Shown one piece after another: positions 8,491-15,935 of a stretch of 64,000 bases of DNA. Origin of the DNA: Bacillota bacterium (GTDB lineage: Bacteria > Bacillota > Clostridia > Christensenellales > Aristaeellaceae); NCBI GenBank assembly GCA_023459275.1, contig JAEWVC010000038.1, positions 4,021-68,020 on the forward strand, in the 5' to 3' direction. A program made the position numbers and the translations under genes. The stretch's first letter is position 1. Every line of letters starts with the position of its first letter. The notes beneath the pieces are model-generated. The model made no database searches, was not told where the DNA came from, and saw nothing but the letters and a program-made list of their open reading frames with translations.

Positions 8491-9549
8491 ATGCAAAAGC
8501 TGCTTTTGCCCTTGCTGCTTACGGCGCTGCTTCTGTCTGCCTGCGTGCCCGCGCAGGCGGATGCGCCGCTTGTACCCGGCCCCGGAGATCTGCAAAGGGA
8601 AGAGGCTATCCGCATTGCTACGGAACAGTTTTTGGAGACCTGTGGCTTTGAAAGGGACGCGCTTACTGATTTTCAGGTGGAAGCCGATTTGTGGGAGCTT
8701 TACGCAAACCCCGGAGAAAGCGTTCCCCGAACCTGGTATGTGACCTTCACCTATCTTAAAAGCGACGGTCTATCCTGTTTGGTACGTGTTGCCTCCCCGT
8801 CGGGGACGGTGATGAACGCAGAGCCGCAGGACTACGCCCGGCAGCTTGCGGATTATAAGCAGGAGATGGCCGAGCAGGATATCGCCATGGCCCAAGGGGA
8901 AAAATGGATCTCTGAAAAGGGAGCCTGGGAATTATGGAGTTACCAGGATAAAGCCGACTTCTACGCCCAATACGGCCGCCATCCGGGAACCGGCATACAG
9001 ATGTCCGCCATCGGCCTGCCCCAGGAAGGGGATGTTCCGCTGGAACAGGCGATTGTCGCGGCTAAAGACGCCATCATCGCGCATTTTGGGGAAACAGGGC
9101 AAAAAGTGGATAAATTCATTGCAGATTGCACCCTTTACCTTCATTTCCTCAGGGCGGACGGCAGCTCCGGGCGGATGTGGGTCATCGCCTTCCGTGATGC
9201 AAGCATCCTCAGCGGCGATATGCACGCCATGGCCTACCAGGCCAATGTCCTTCCCGAGAGCGGGAAGGTAGACAGAATCTATCAGAGGGAGCTGACAGCT
9301 GCGGCAGGAGAGGAACAGGATTCCAACGTATGGCCGCCCTATCCGGAGCCCACCGCGGCGCCTGTTGTGGTGGAAGGCGGCATTTTCTACAATCCCAAGG
9401 GAGGAAAATATTATCATTCAGATCCCAGATGCCCTTCCGTAAAAGAAGACTATCTGCCCCTGACGCTGATTGACAGAAGCAGGATGGACGATCCGGAGTA
9501 CAGGTACCTGCTGCCTTGCCCCCGCTGCATCGGGACGGCCCAAAAGTAG
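8491..9549 (+). CDS. Putative lipoprotein with C-terminal Cys/His motif
   Basis: A 352-residue exported protein I do not recognise. The start at ATG 8491 has GGGGGAG 8 bases upstream and gives a short lipoprotein signal MQKLLLPLLLTALLLSAC, with lipobox LLLSAC and Cys18 as the acylated residue. The middle (residues about 30-290) resembles repeated PepSY-like alpha/beta segments (REEAIRIATEQFLE; LEQAIVAAKDAIIAHF). The last 55 residues read FYNPKGGKYYHSDPRC...YRYLLPCPRC, a Y-H-C...PCxxC pattern seen in small metal-binding tails. It stands alone between the fumarase terminator and the convergent sigF operon. Surface anchoring is well supported; any function is unknown. Confidence 0.75.
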   Translation: MQKLLLPLLLTALLLSACVPAQADAPLVPGPGDLQREEAIRIATEQFLETCGFERDALTDFQVEADLWELYANPGESVPRTWYVTFTYLKSDGLSCLVRVASPSGTVMNAEPQDYARQLADYKQEMAEQDIAMAQGEKWISEKGAWELWSYQDKADFYAQYGRHPGTGIQMSAIGLPQEGDVPLEQAIVAAKDAIIAHFGETGQKVDKFIADCTLYLHFLRADGSSGRMWVIAFRDASILSGDMHAMAYQANVLPESGKVDRIYQRELTAAAGEEQDSNVWPPYPEPTAAPVVVEGGIFYNPKGGKYYHSDPRCPSVKEDYLPLTLIDRSRMDDPEYRYLLPCPRCIGTAQK

Positions 9550-9598
9550 GGTTTCCATATATTGTGCGCAACGGCGCGTTTTTGATCTTGGCGGTGCT

Positions 9599-10327
9599 TT
9601 ACCCCGCATCATTCCACTGCTCCCGCAGGATCACCCGAACCCGCGCCTCCAGCCGGGAAACCTGTACTTGGGTCATGCGCAAAAGGTGGGCCGTTTCCGC
9701 CTGCGTCTTTTCCGCGGCGTAGCGGAAGTACAGGAGCCATTGCTCCCTTTTGGGCAGCCTGGCGATCAGGTCCCGCAAAAAGAACCGTTCCATCCACCGG
9801 TCGCTGCGTGGGTCCCGCAGTATTTCCCCCCAGGACAGGGCCCGGCCGTCCGAAGGCGAATCGTCCAGGGAAACCGGCTGGCGGCCCGACTCCATCAAAA
9901 ACACAAGCTCCGCACCGTCCATGCGCATGGCCCTGGCGATTTCCGTCAGGGTCGGTTCTTTTTTCAGCGTCTGCCTAAGCAGGCGCACGGTTTTGCGGAC
10001 GGAAGCGGCCTTTTCCCGGTCCGTGCGGGCGATATGCACTGGGCTGTCGTCCCGCAGCAGCCTGCGCACCTCTCCCAGGATTACGGGGACCGCATAGGTA
10101 GAAAACTGCATGCCAAGGCCTGGATCAAAGCGCCGGATGGCCTTCACAAGCCCCATGCAGCCCTGCTGGTAAAGCTCCTCCTGATCCCGGTGCCAGGCGG
10201 AAAAGCGCCTCAAAACGGCGCGCACCAGGGGCAGGTTGCGGCGGGCCAAATCCTCCAGCACCGCTTTCTCCCCCGCCTGTGCGCGCAGGAGTTCCTCCCG
10301 CATGCGGGCCTGACCGGAGGCTTCCAC
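9599..10327 (-). CDS. sigF: RNA polymerase sporulation sigma factor SigF
   Basis: A 242-residue sigma-70 family protein with region 2 (QEELYQQGCMGLVKAIRRFDPGLGMQFSTYAVPVI split around residues 48-85), region 3 (TLTEIARAM) and region 4 (AEKTQAETAHLLRMTQVQVSRLEARV). Identity as SigF rather than SigG rests on its position after spoIIAA and spoIIAB. It directs early forespore transcription once released from SpoIIAB. The start is GTG 10327, four bases after the spoIIAB stop; no strong Shine-Dalgarno is seen, so translation is probably coupled. It converges with the lipoprotein gene. Confidence 0.95.
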   Translation of the reverse strand: MEASGQARMREELLRAQAGEKAVLEDLARRNLPLVRAVLRRFSAWHRDQEELYQQGCMGLVKAIRRFDPGLGMQFSTYAVPVILGEVRRLLRDDSPVHIARTDREKAASVRKTVRLLRQTLKKEPTLTEIARAMRMDGAELVFLMESGRQPVSLDDSPSDGRALSWGEILRDPRSDRWMERFFLRDLIARLPKREQWLLYFRYAAEKTQAETAHLLRMTQVQVSRLEARVRVILREQWNDAG

Positions 10328-10331
10328 GGCC

Positions 10332-10772
10332 TTATCCGTGGCGGGCCGCGGCGATGGCCTTGCGCATGCGCACCGTCGTGCCCAGCCCCAGGGTGGAGGT
10401 CACCTCCACATCATCCATAAACGTCTGCATCACCGCAAAGCCCATGCCGGAGCGCTCCTGCTCCGGGTGGGAGGTGTAAAAGGGCTGCATGGCCTGGGCA
10501 ACATCGGCGATGCCCTTGCCCTTGTCCGCGATCTCCACCATCAGCACCCCGCCGGGGCTGTAGGAAGCGCTCATGGTCACGATGCCCTGTGTGCCCTCAT
10601 ACCCGTGGATGATGGCATTGGTCACCGCCTCGCTGACGGCGGTCTTGATGTCCGCGATCTCCGATACGGTGGGGCTCAATTGCACCGAGAAGGCGGCGAT
10701 CACCACCCGGGCAAAGGATTCGTTCTCCGGGCATCCCAAAAAAGATAGCTGCATATGATTCCTGCCGTTCAT
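10332..10772 (-). CDS. spoIIAB: Anti-sigma F factor, serine kinase SpoIIAB
   Basis: A 146-residue GHKL-fold kinase, exactly the usual length. From ATG 10772 it reads MNGRNHMQLSFLGCPENESFARVV. The ATP-binding N box is EAVTNAIIHGYEG, the G1 box EIADKGKGI and the G2 region ERSGMGFAVMQTFMDDV. It binds and blocks SigF in the predivisional cell and phosphorylates SpoIIAA. The start overlaps the spoIIAA stop (ATGA). The frame remains open further upstream within spoIIAA, but that extension is not family sequence. Confidence 0.96.
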   Translation of the reverse strand: MNGRNHMQLSFLGCPENESFARVVIAAFSVQLSPTVSEIADIKTAVSEAVTNAIIHGYEGTQGIVTMSASYSPGGVLMVEIADKGKGIADVAQAMQPFYTSHPEQERSGMGFAVMQTFMDDVEVTSTLGLGTTVRMRKAIAAARHG

Positions 10773-11095
10773 CGCTGCGCCTCCTGTTCCTGCCGGGCCA
10801 CATGGATGATTTGCCCCATGCCCGAGAGCTGAAAAATACGGTTGATCTGCGGGTTCATGTTCCTGACCCACACGCTGCCGCCCCTGGAGGCCAGGATGCG
10901 GTACCTGCCCAGGATGACGCCAATGCCGGAGGAATCCATAAACCGCAGATCCCGCATGTCTAGCATCAGGTGCTTGACCGCCGGGTCGGTAAGCAGCGCG
11001 TCCAGCTCCCTTCGCACGTCCATGGCGCTGAAATGGTCCAGCTCCCCCGACAGAGCTACCGTCAGCTTGTCCCGCTGCTTGGCGTGATTGAGCAT
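10769..11095 (-). CDS. spoIIAA: Anti-anti-sigma factor SpoIIAA
   Basis: A 108-residue STAS-domain protein. DLRFMDSSGIGVILGRY holds the phosphorylated serine (Ser55 here, matching Ser58 of the B. subtilis protein). When dephosphorylated by SpoIIE it captures SpoIIAB and frees SigF. First gene of the spoIIA operon; GAGGGGGGAA lies a few bases before the ATG. A SigH promoter would be expected upstream, and an AGGATAGT element lies near 11143-11150 on this strand, but I see no convincing GAAT partner. The operon shows the organism is, or recently was, able to form endospores. Confidence 0.95.
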   Translation of the reverse strand: MLNHAKQRDKLTVALSGELDHFSAMDVRRELDALLTDPAVKHLMLDMRDLRFMDSSGIGVILGRYRILASRGGSVWVRNMNPQINRIFQLSGMGQIIHVARQEQEAQR

Positions 11096-11213
11096 CCTCG
11101 TTCCCCCCTCATCTTCTGGTTAGCTGTATTTGCCTGTGTACGCTCACTATCCTTCCTCGAAATATGGGTGTTTATGCAGGATATCCCAAAATCGTTCGAC
11201 AATTTCGGCACGC

Positions 11214-11258
11214 AAAAAAAAGGCTGTCTCCGCGCGCTTCTTTCGCTTGGAGACAGCC
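11214..11258 (-). terminator. Intrinsic terminator of the acetyltransferase gene
   Basis: Perfect 10-bp arms GGCTGTCTCC (11222-11231) and GGAGACAGCC (11249-11258) with a 17-base loop, followed on the minus strand by a run of eight or more T. It lies 17 bases past the stop of the gene at 11276-12535. Confidence 0.92.
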
Positions 11259-11275
11259 CCATGGAATTCATGGCC

Positions 11276-12535
11276 TTAAAAATAATTGTTGATCCAGCAG
11301 GGCTTTTTGTAAAACACCCGGTCCGCGGCGCCGGGGTCCGCATAGAGCTTTACACCGTCCATGTAGGCAAAATCTTCTATGCCGCAGTTGCCCAGGATGG
11401 CGGCCGAGAATACGTTGACGCTCATCTCCGCGTCGGCGCCCTGCTCCTTGGCGGTTCCGAAGGGGATCAAAGGCTGCGGCGAAAAATCAACTTGCTTTGC
11501 TTCGCCGTTTTCAAAAACGATGCGGTACAGGCCGTTGTTTGCGGGCAGAAAACCGTCGTGCACAAAAAGCGCAAGGCTGCCGCTTCCCTTATAGGCGGCG
11601 CTTTTCAATACCTCCGCCACATGCACCGCCCTGGCCATGCCATTTGTAAGAAGGCGCCTTGTGGTGCCGGACTGGGGATAATCCACGCAGAAATGGTCAA
11701 GGTTCAGGGAAGAGGGCATCTTGAAGGAAACACCGTCGTAATCCGCGGAGAAGGTCTTGCAAAAAGCCATGATGGCCTTCAGCGTGGGGAAGCCGTCAAA
11801 GGCCATTTCTTTGCAGCTCATGATCCGGCGGCCCCGGTCGCCTGTCTCCTTCTCAAAGACAAAGTATCCCGCCGGGGTGCCCATTTGATCCCTGTACAAA
11901 AAGGCGTGGGACTCGCCCTTAAAGGGATCGGCATTTTTCACCGCGTCCCAGTCCATTTCGTCCCGCGCCACCATCATGTTCAGTTTGGGGGCGAAGGCCT
12001 GGTAGGCTGCCTGGAAACCGCCAATTTCTTCCCCGGGCCGGTGCAGGGAAAAGACGCCCGGGATAGAGGCATCGGGAATGGCCCGCAGATCAAAGTCCCA
12101 GCGCGTGCTTTGGCTGGAGCGGCAGTAGCCGAATTTCGCGTAGAACTGCTCACTGAAGGGATACAGGTAAGAAAAGGGGACCTTTTTTTCATACAGCCCG
12201 CCCAGCGCCTTTTCAAAGACCGCCCTGACCGCGCCTTTGCGCCGGTGCTGGGGATAGGTGCAAACCGAGCCGATGCCCGCCATGGGGACTTCACGCCCGT
12301 CAAAGTAGACACGGTAGGGAAGAACGCCCATGCCGCTCATCATTTCCCCGTCCTCCTGGAAGGCGGCGAAAATACTGGTGGCGGGCGAATCAAATTTGGA
12401 GTGGGGGTTTTCACGAACGCCCCTTGCAAATTCCTCCGGTGTTTTTCCCTGAAGGTCCAGGGACCAGTGAAAGCTCAGCGCGGAGATGCGGTAGGCCTCC
12501 AACAGCTCGGACGCTTCAACTTTGCGAACGATCAT
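11276..12535 (-). CDS. GNAT family N-acetyltransferase, Eis-like
   Basis: A 419-residue protein with an N-terminal GNAT domain and a long C-terminal half ending in an aromatic residue (WINNYF), the Eis-type layout (two GNAT-like domains plus an SCP2-like domain with the C-terminal carboxylate in the active site). The acetyl-CoA loop is SVCTYPQHRRKGAVRAVFEKAL, split around residues 93-114. Eis proteins acetylate amines such as aminoglycosides or peptide lysines; the substrate here is unknown. The start at ATG 12535 has AAAGGATGG 7-9 bases upstream; the frame continues further upstream but through the promoter. It is a single-gene unit with its own promoter (12570-12598) and terminator (11214-11258). 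Confidence 0.85.
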   Translation of the reverse strand: MIVRKVEASELLEAYRISALSFHWSLDLQGKTPEEFARGVRENPHSKFDSPATSIFAAFQEDGEMMSGMGVLPYRVYFDGREVPMAGIGSVCTYPQHRRKGAVRAVFEKALGGLYEKKVPFSYLYPFSEQFYAKFGYCRSSQSTRWDFDLRAIPDASIPGVFSLHRPGEEIGGFQAAYQAFAPKLNMMVARDEMDWDAVKNADPFKGESHAFLYRDQMGTPAGYFVFEKETGDRGRRIMSCKEMAFDGFPTLKAIMAFCKTFSADYDGVSFKMPSSLNLDHFCVDYPQSGTTRRLLTNGMARAVHVAEVLKSAAYKGSGSLALFVHDGFLPANNGLYRIVFENGEAKQVDFSPQPLIPFGTAKEQGADAEMSVNVFSAAILGNCGIEDFAYMDGVKLYADPGAADRVFYKKPCWINNYF

Positions 12536-12569
12536 GCAATTTTCCATCCTTTGTGCAAGCGGTATGCTT

Positions 12570-12598
12570 ATAATACCAAAAAATGTGCGCCGGCGCAA
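12570..12598 (-). promoter_or_regulatory. SigA-type promoter for the Eis-like gene
   Basis: On the minus strand TTGCGC (12598-12593) and TATTAT (12575-12570) are separated by 17 bases, with the ATG 34 bases downstream of the -10 box. Confidence 0.6.
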
Positions 12599-12610
12599 GC
12601 GAGCCCGGTT

Positions 12611-12636
12611 CGGCGGGGGCAAGCCCCCGCCCTACG
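12611..12636. repeat. Dispersed palindrome, GTAGGG family
   Basis: CGGCGGGGGC and GCCCCCGCC arms around a short AA centre, followed by CTACG. The same core recurs at 53211-53236, and related GTAGGG-palindromes lie at 37646, 37746, 53119 and 63321. Confidence 0.7.
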
Positions 12637-12661
12637 AAGCAAACCTTGCCCAGCCGGTGGG

Positions 12662-13093
12662 CTATCCCTTCCACTTGAACAGCAGCACTCCGCCGATTAA
12701 AAGCGCCATCCCCGCGTACTTGTTCCAGGTGAAAGGCACCTTTTCCGAGCCCAGCAGGCCGAAGGCGTCGATGAGCGCGGCAGCCAGGAGCTGGGCAATT
12801 AGAATTGTGGAAATGGCGATGGCGGGCGTCAGGTGCTTGATCCCCAGCATCACCGTCAGGGTGATTATAAGCCCCAGCACGCCGCCCAGCCAGTAAAACC
12901 AAGGCAGTTTCAGGATTTTTCCGAAATTGCCCTTGCCAAAGAGAAGCATGACGAGAAGGGCCAGGACAAAGGCGGTGCCCTGCACGTAGGCGTTGGACTC
13001 GTACAGCCCGATCTTTTCCCCAAGCCTTGTGTTGATGACCCCCTGAAAGCTCATGGCTGCTCCCGCCAGTATGCAAAATAAAATCCCGGCCAT
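12662..13093 (-). CDS. YdcZ/DMT-family small membrane transporter
   Basis: A 143-residue hydrophobic protein with about five membrane segments, of the YdcZ (DUF606) group in the drug/metabolite transporter superfamily. Recognisable stretches are GAAMSFQGVINTRLGEKIG near the N-terminus and LTPAIAISTILIAQLLAAAL in the second half. Such half-size proteins work as dimers; substrates are not established. The start at ATG 13093 has GGAGGG 6 bases upstream. It follows the alarmone synthetase by 60 bases on the same strand, so it may be the last gene of the regulator operon. Confidence 0.8.
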   Translation of the reverse strand: MAGILFCILAGAAMSFQGVINTRLGEKIGLYESNAYVQGTAFVLALLVMLLFGKGNFGKILKLPWFYWLGGVLGLIITLTVMLGIKHLTPAIAISTILIAQLLAAALIDAFGLLGSEKVPFTWNKYAGMALLIGGVLLFKWKG

Positions 13094-13153
13094 GCGATCC
13101 CTCCGTATACGCAAGGGTCAGCATGCCCGGGACGGCGCCGTTTCATGCGAAAG

Positions 13154-13828
13154 TCAGCCCTTATCCCCGTTTTCCAGCTTCTCCACCATGTTGTAGATGC
13201 GCTGCATACGAAGGTCGATCTCCGCCATGTCCTGGGCGGTTTTTTGCAGCTCCGCCGAAAGGTCCCTGGGAATGCGCTGGGGTTCCTTGTAGCGCAATTG
13301 GTGCTCAAGGCTTGCCCACAGGTCCATGGCGATGGACCGGATCTGTATTTCCACCGGCACCCACACCTTGCCCTCCGCCAGATAGACCGGGACCTGCACC
13401 ACCAGATGCAGGCTGCGGTATCCGTTTTTTTTGGGCGTGGTGATGTAGTCCCGCTCCTTGACAAGTACAATGTCGTCCTGGCTTTTCAAAAGGTCCGCAA
13501 CGGTGTAGATGTCGCTTACGTAGGAGCATACCACCCGGACGCCCGCGATGTCGTACAGGTTTTCCGCCGCGGAGGAAAAGGAGACCGGCAGGTTTCGGCG
13601 CTGCAGCTTTTCGGTAATGCTCTGCACCGTTTTCAGCCGGCTTTCCATATGGTGGATGGGATTCCTGCTGTGGCGCAACTGGAATTCCTCGTCCATGTTT
13701 TCCAGCTTTGTGCGAACTTCCCGGATGGCCGACTGGTAGCGGCACTGCATTTGCAGATAGCTGTCCGAAAGCTCCTGTATGTTTTTTAGGGCCAGCCTGG
13801 CTACGAGGGGCCTATCCGCAAGGGTCAT
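13154..13828 (-). CDS. Small alarmone synthetase (RelQ/YjbM type)
   Basis: A 224-residue stand-alone RelA/SpoT synthetase domain that makes (p)ppGpp from ATP and GDP/GTP. Motifs are RDYITTPKKNGYRSLHLVV (substrate and Mg2+ site) and VEIQIRSIAMDLWASLEHQLRYK with the catalytic Glu and the conserved W-A-x-x-E-H. There is no HD hydrolase, TGS or ACT domain, so it is the short form, about 210 residues in B. subtilis YjbM. AAGGAGG precedes the ATG by 5 bases. It lies 22 bases after the histidine kinase gene, so it is probably expressed with the two-component system. Confidence 0.9.
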   Translation of the reverse strand: MTLADRPLVARLALKNIQELSDSYLQMQCRYQSAIREVRTKLENMDEEFQLRHSRNPIHHMESRLKTVQSITEKLQRRNLPVSFSSAAENLYDIAGVRVVCSYVSDIYTVADLLKSQDDIVLVKERDYITTPKKNGYRSLHLVVQVPVYLAEGKVWVPVEIQIRSIAMDLWASLEHQLRYKEPQRIPRDLSAELQKTAQDMAEIDLRMQRIYNMVEKLENGDKG

Positions 13829-13850
13829 AGGGTCCTCCTTCCCGGCGGCT

Positions 13851-15158
13851 TCACCGCGCAAGCTCCACGGTGAAGGTGCTGCCTTCGCCCGGTGCGCTTT
13901 TCACGCTGATGGCGCCGCCATGCAGGTCGATGATGCGCTTGGCCAGGGGAAGCCCCAATCCGCTGCCCTCCTGGGCACGGGAGGGGTCGCCCTGATAAAA
14001 GCGCTCGAAGATGTGCGTTTGCGTCTGCGCGTCCATGCCGGCACCGTGGTCGCGTATGCGTACCTTGATCACGTCGCTTACGTACAGGGAAACGCTGATT
14101 TCGCCCCCCTCAGGGGAAAACTTAACGGCATTTCCCAGCAGATTGATCCATACCTGCTGCATGAGCTCCGCGTCGCCGGTGGCTGTGGTGTTTTCCAGTT
14201 CCAGGTCCCAGCGGATGCCCTTTGCCGCCCACTCGGGCTCCATGAGCAGAACCGCCTGGCGAATCTGCTCATCCAGGGAAAAGGGCTCGCGGATGGAGAG
14301 GCGCTGCTGGTATTCCAATTTGGACAGCCGAAGCAGGTTCTGGGAGAGCCTGGAGAGCCGTTGACTTTCCTTGAGGATGATGCCGGTGTACTCCTGGCGC
14401 TCCGCTTCGGTGGTTTCCGGGCTTATCAGCAGCGTGGCAAACCCCTGGATGGACGCGATAGGGGTCTTGAACTCATGGGAGACGTTGCTGATAAAGTCCT
14501 TTTGCAGATATTCTATGCTTTGAAGCTCTTTGGCCATGTGGTTGAAATGCTCCGTAAGCTGTCCCAGCTCATCCCTGCGCCTGGTGGGGATCCGTACGGA
14601 AAAGTCGCCGGCCGCCACCTTGCGGGTGGCCTCCGTCAGCAGGCTGATGGGGCGGAGCATACGCCTGGTGGAAAGGAGCATGAACAGGAAGAAGGAAGCC
14701 ACGCACAGCATCAGCGTGGACAGCGCCCGGATGGACGCCTTTCTGTACACATTCACCTGGGAGCGGATGCTCACCTGCAGAAGGCTGTCCCCAAGCTGAA
14801 AATACGTTACGGGCGTGTTGAAAAATTTGTGCACGCCGGCGATGATCTCGCCCTCCAACAGTTTCGTCCGCTGCGCTTGCGTCAGGTACAGGCTGCCAGG
14901 ATCCTCCACCGCCTTCATTTGGTAGATGGCTGTGGTGGAGATGCTTGCGATATCCGAAACCGGCAGATTCGCCTTCTGGTACAGCTCCAGGGCGTACACG
15001 GCCATGCTCCGTTGATCCGCTTCGATCTCCTGGCGGAGGGACCTGTTGTTGATCACCGTGGTCATTATATAGGAAAACCCGGAGGAGACGGCGATCATCA
15101 GGCACAGGGCAAGCATCAGCCGCGTCTGGAACTTTTTCAGGTAGAATGGGTGCTTCAT
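13851..15158 (-). CDS. Sensor histidine kinase
   Basis: A 435-residue membrane kinase. The order is: TM1 (about residues 15-35), extracellular sensor region (about 36-150), TM2 (about 153-175), HAMP (LRPISLLTEATRKVAAGDFS), dimerisation/phosphoacceptor helix FISNVSHEFKTPIASIQG with His228, and HATPase domain with N box NLLGNAVKFSPEGG, DHGAGM and GSGLGLPLAKRI. It is the partner of the OmpR-type regulator just upstream; the start overlaps that stop (ATGA). Signal unknown; the adjacent MacAB-like exporter suggests envelope stress or antimicrobial sensing, an inference from location. Confidence 0.95.
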   Translation of the reverse strand: MKHPFYLKKFQTRLMLALCLMIAVSSGFSYIMTTVINNRSLRQEIEADQRSMAVYALELYQKANLPVSDIASISTTAIYQMKAVEDPGSLYLTQAQRTKLLEGEIIAGVHKFFNTPVTYFQLGDSLLQVSIRSQVNVYRKASIRALSTLMLCVASFFLFMLLSTRRMLRPISLLTEATRKVAAGDFSVRIPTRRRDELGQLTEHFNHMAKELQSIEYLQKDFISNVSHEFKTPIASIQGFATLLISPETTEAERQEYTGIILKESQRLSRLSQNLLRLSKLEYQQRLSIREPFSLDEQIRQAVLLMEPEWAAKGIRWDLELENTTATGDAELMQQVWINLLGNAVKFSPEGGEISVSLYVSDVIKVRIRDHGAGMDAQTQTHIFERFYQGDPSRAQEGSGLGLPLAKRIIDLHGGAISVKSAPGEGSTFTVELAR

Positions 15159-15829
15159 AGCAGTTTTTCCGCCCGGTAGCCCAGCCCCCGCACCGTAATG
15201 ATGCGGAAATCCTGAAAGTCCGCGCACTTTTCCCGAAGGCGCTTGATATGCACATCCACCGTGCGCTCATCGCTCATGGCGTCCATGCCCCACAGCTCGT
15301 CCATGAGCTGGCTGCGGGTAAAGGTGCGGCCCGGGTAACTGAGCAGCTTGAACAAAAGCAAGAACTCTTTCTTTGTCAGATTCAGTGTAACATCCCCGCG
15401 GGAAACCGTCAAGGCGTCGTAATTCAGCACCGTTTCGCCCACCGTAAGCTGCCTGTCCGTGGCGATGCGGCTGCGGCGCAAAAGCGCGTTGATACGCAGC
15501 AGCAATTCGTCCAGCAGGATAGGCTTGACCATGTAATCATCCGTGCCCAGGGAAAAGGCTGTGCGCTTGTCCGCCATGTCCTCCCTTGCGGTAACGATCA
15601 ATATGGGCAGATGGGGATAGGCCTGGCGCAGGTCCTGCGTCAGGGCAAAGCCGTCCATGCGGGGCATCATGATATCGCACACCACAAGGTCCGGCATGGC
15701 GCTCTCCATCAACTGAAGCGCCTCCTCCCCATCCTTTGCCCGCATCACCTGAAAACCGTTCCGGCCAAGGTACACGGCCATCAGCTGGTTCAGGTGAGGA
15801 TCGTCCTCCACCACAAGTATGTTGAACAT
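15155..15829 (-). CDS. OmpR-family response regulator
   Basis: A 224-residue regulator with a receiver domain (acidic pocket EDD at residues 8-10, phosphoacceptor Asp52 in VVCDIMMPRMDG, conserved Lys in YMVKPILLDEL) and a C-terminal winged-helix DNA-binding domain (LTKKEFLLLFKLLSYPGR; ERTVDVHIKRLREK). It forms an operon with the kinase downstream. The exporter operon ends about 106 bases upstream on the same strand, so it may be co-transcribed with, or controlled by, this system. Confidence 0.96.
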   Translation of the reverse strand: MFNILVVEDDPHLNQLMAVYLGRNGFQVMRAKDGEEALQLMESAMPDLVVCDIMMPRMDGFALTQDLRQAYPHLPILIVTAREDMADKRTAFSLGTDDYMVKPILLDELLLRINALLRRSRIATDRQLTVGETVLNYDALTVSRGDVTLNLTKKEFLLLFKLLSYPGRTFTRSQLMDELWGMDAMSDERTVDVHIKRLREKCADFQDFRIITVRGLGYRAEKLL

Positions 15830-15883
15830 GTCTTTCTCCTTTGTAGAGAAGAATTTCGATCCGGGATGGGGAGATTCCTGCTT

Positions 15884-15928
15884 GTTGCGCCGAAGCGCGC
15901 CGATGGGGTTAGGACGGGAGGCTTTGCC
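15884..15928 (-). pseudogene. Vestige of a second FtsX/MacB permease C-terminus
   Basis: Reading the minus strand from 15928 gives GKASRPNPIGALRRN, which closely matches the C-terminus of the intact permease just upstream (ARKASRLNPIDALRSN, ending at 15936). No open frame of meaningful length precedes it. It looks like the leftover 3' end of a tandem permease copy, or a partial duplication of the last 45 bases. The match is seen at both protein and nucleotide level. Confidence 0.6.
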
Positions 15929-15935
15929 TGTACAA

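Noticed and set aside
9560..9590. A terminator between the lipoprotein gene and sigF
   Set aside because: TGCGC/GCGCG followed by TTTTT is suggestive, but the stem is short and imperfect.
11096..11160. A SigH promoter for spoIIA
   Set aside because: An AGGA-type element is present but no matching GAAT box at the right spacing, so it is not listed as a feature.
10970..12700. A 576-codon plus-strand frame opposite the Eis-like gene
   Set aside because: The minus-strand gene has a promoter, ribosome binding site, GNAT motif and terminator; the plus-strand frame runs through these signals.
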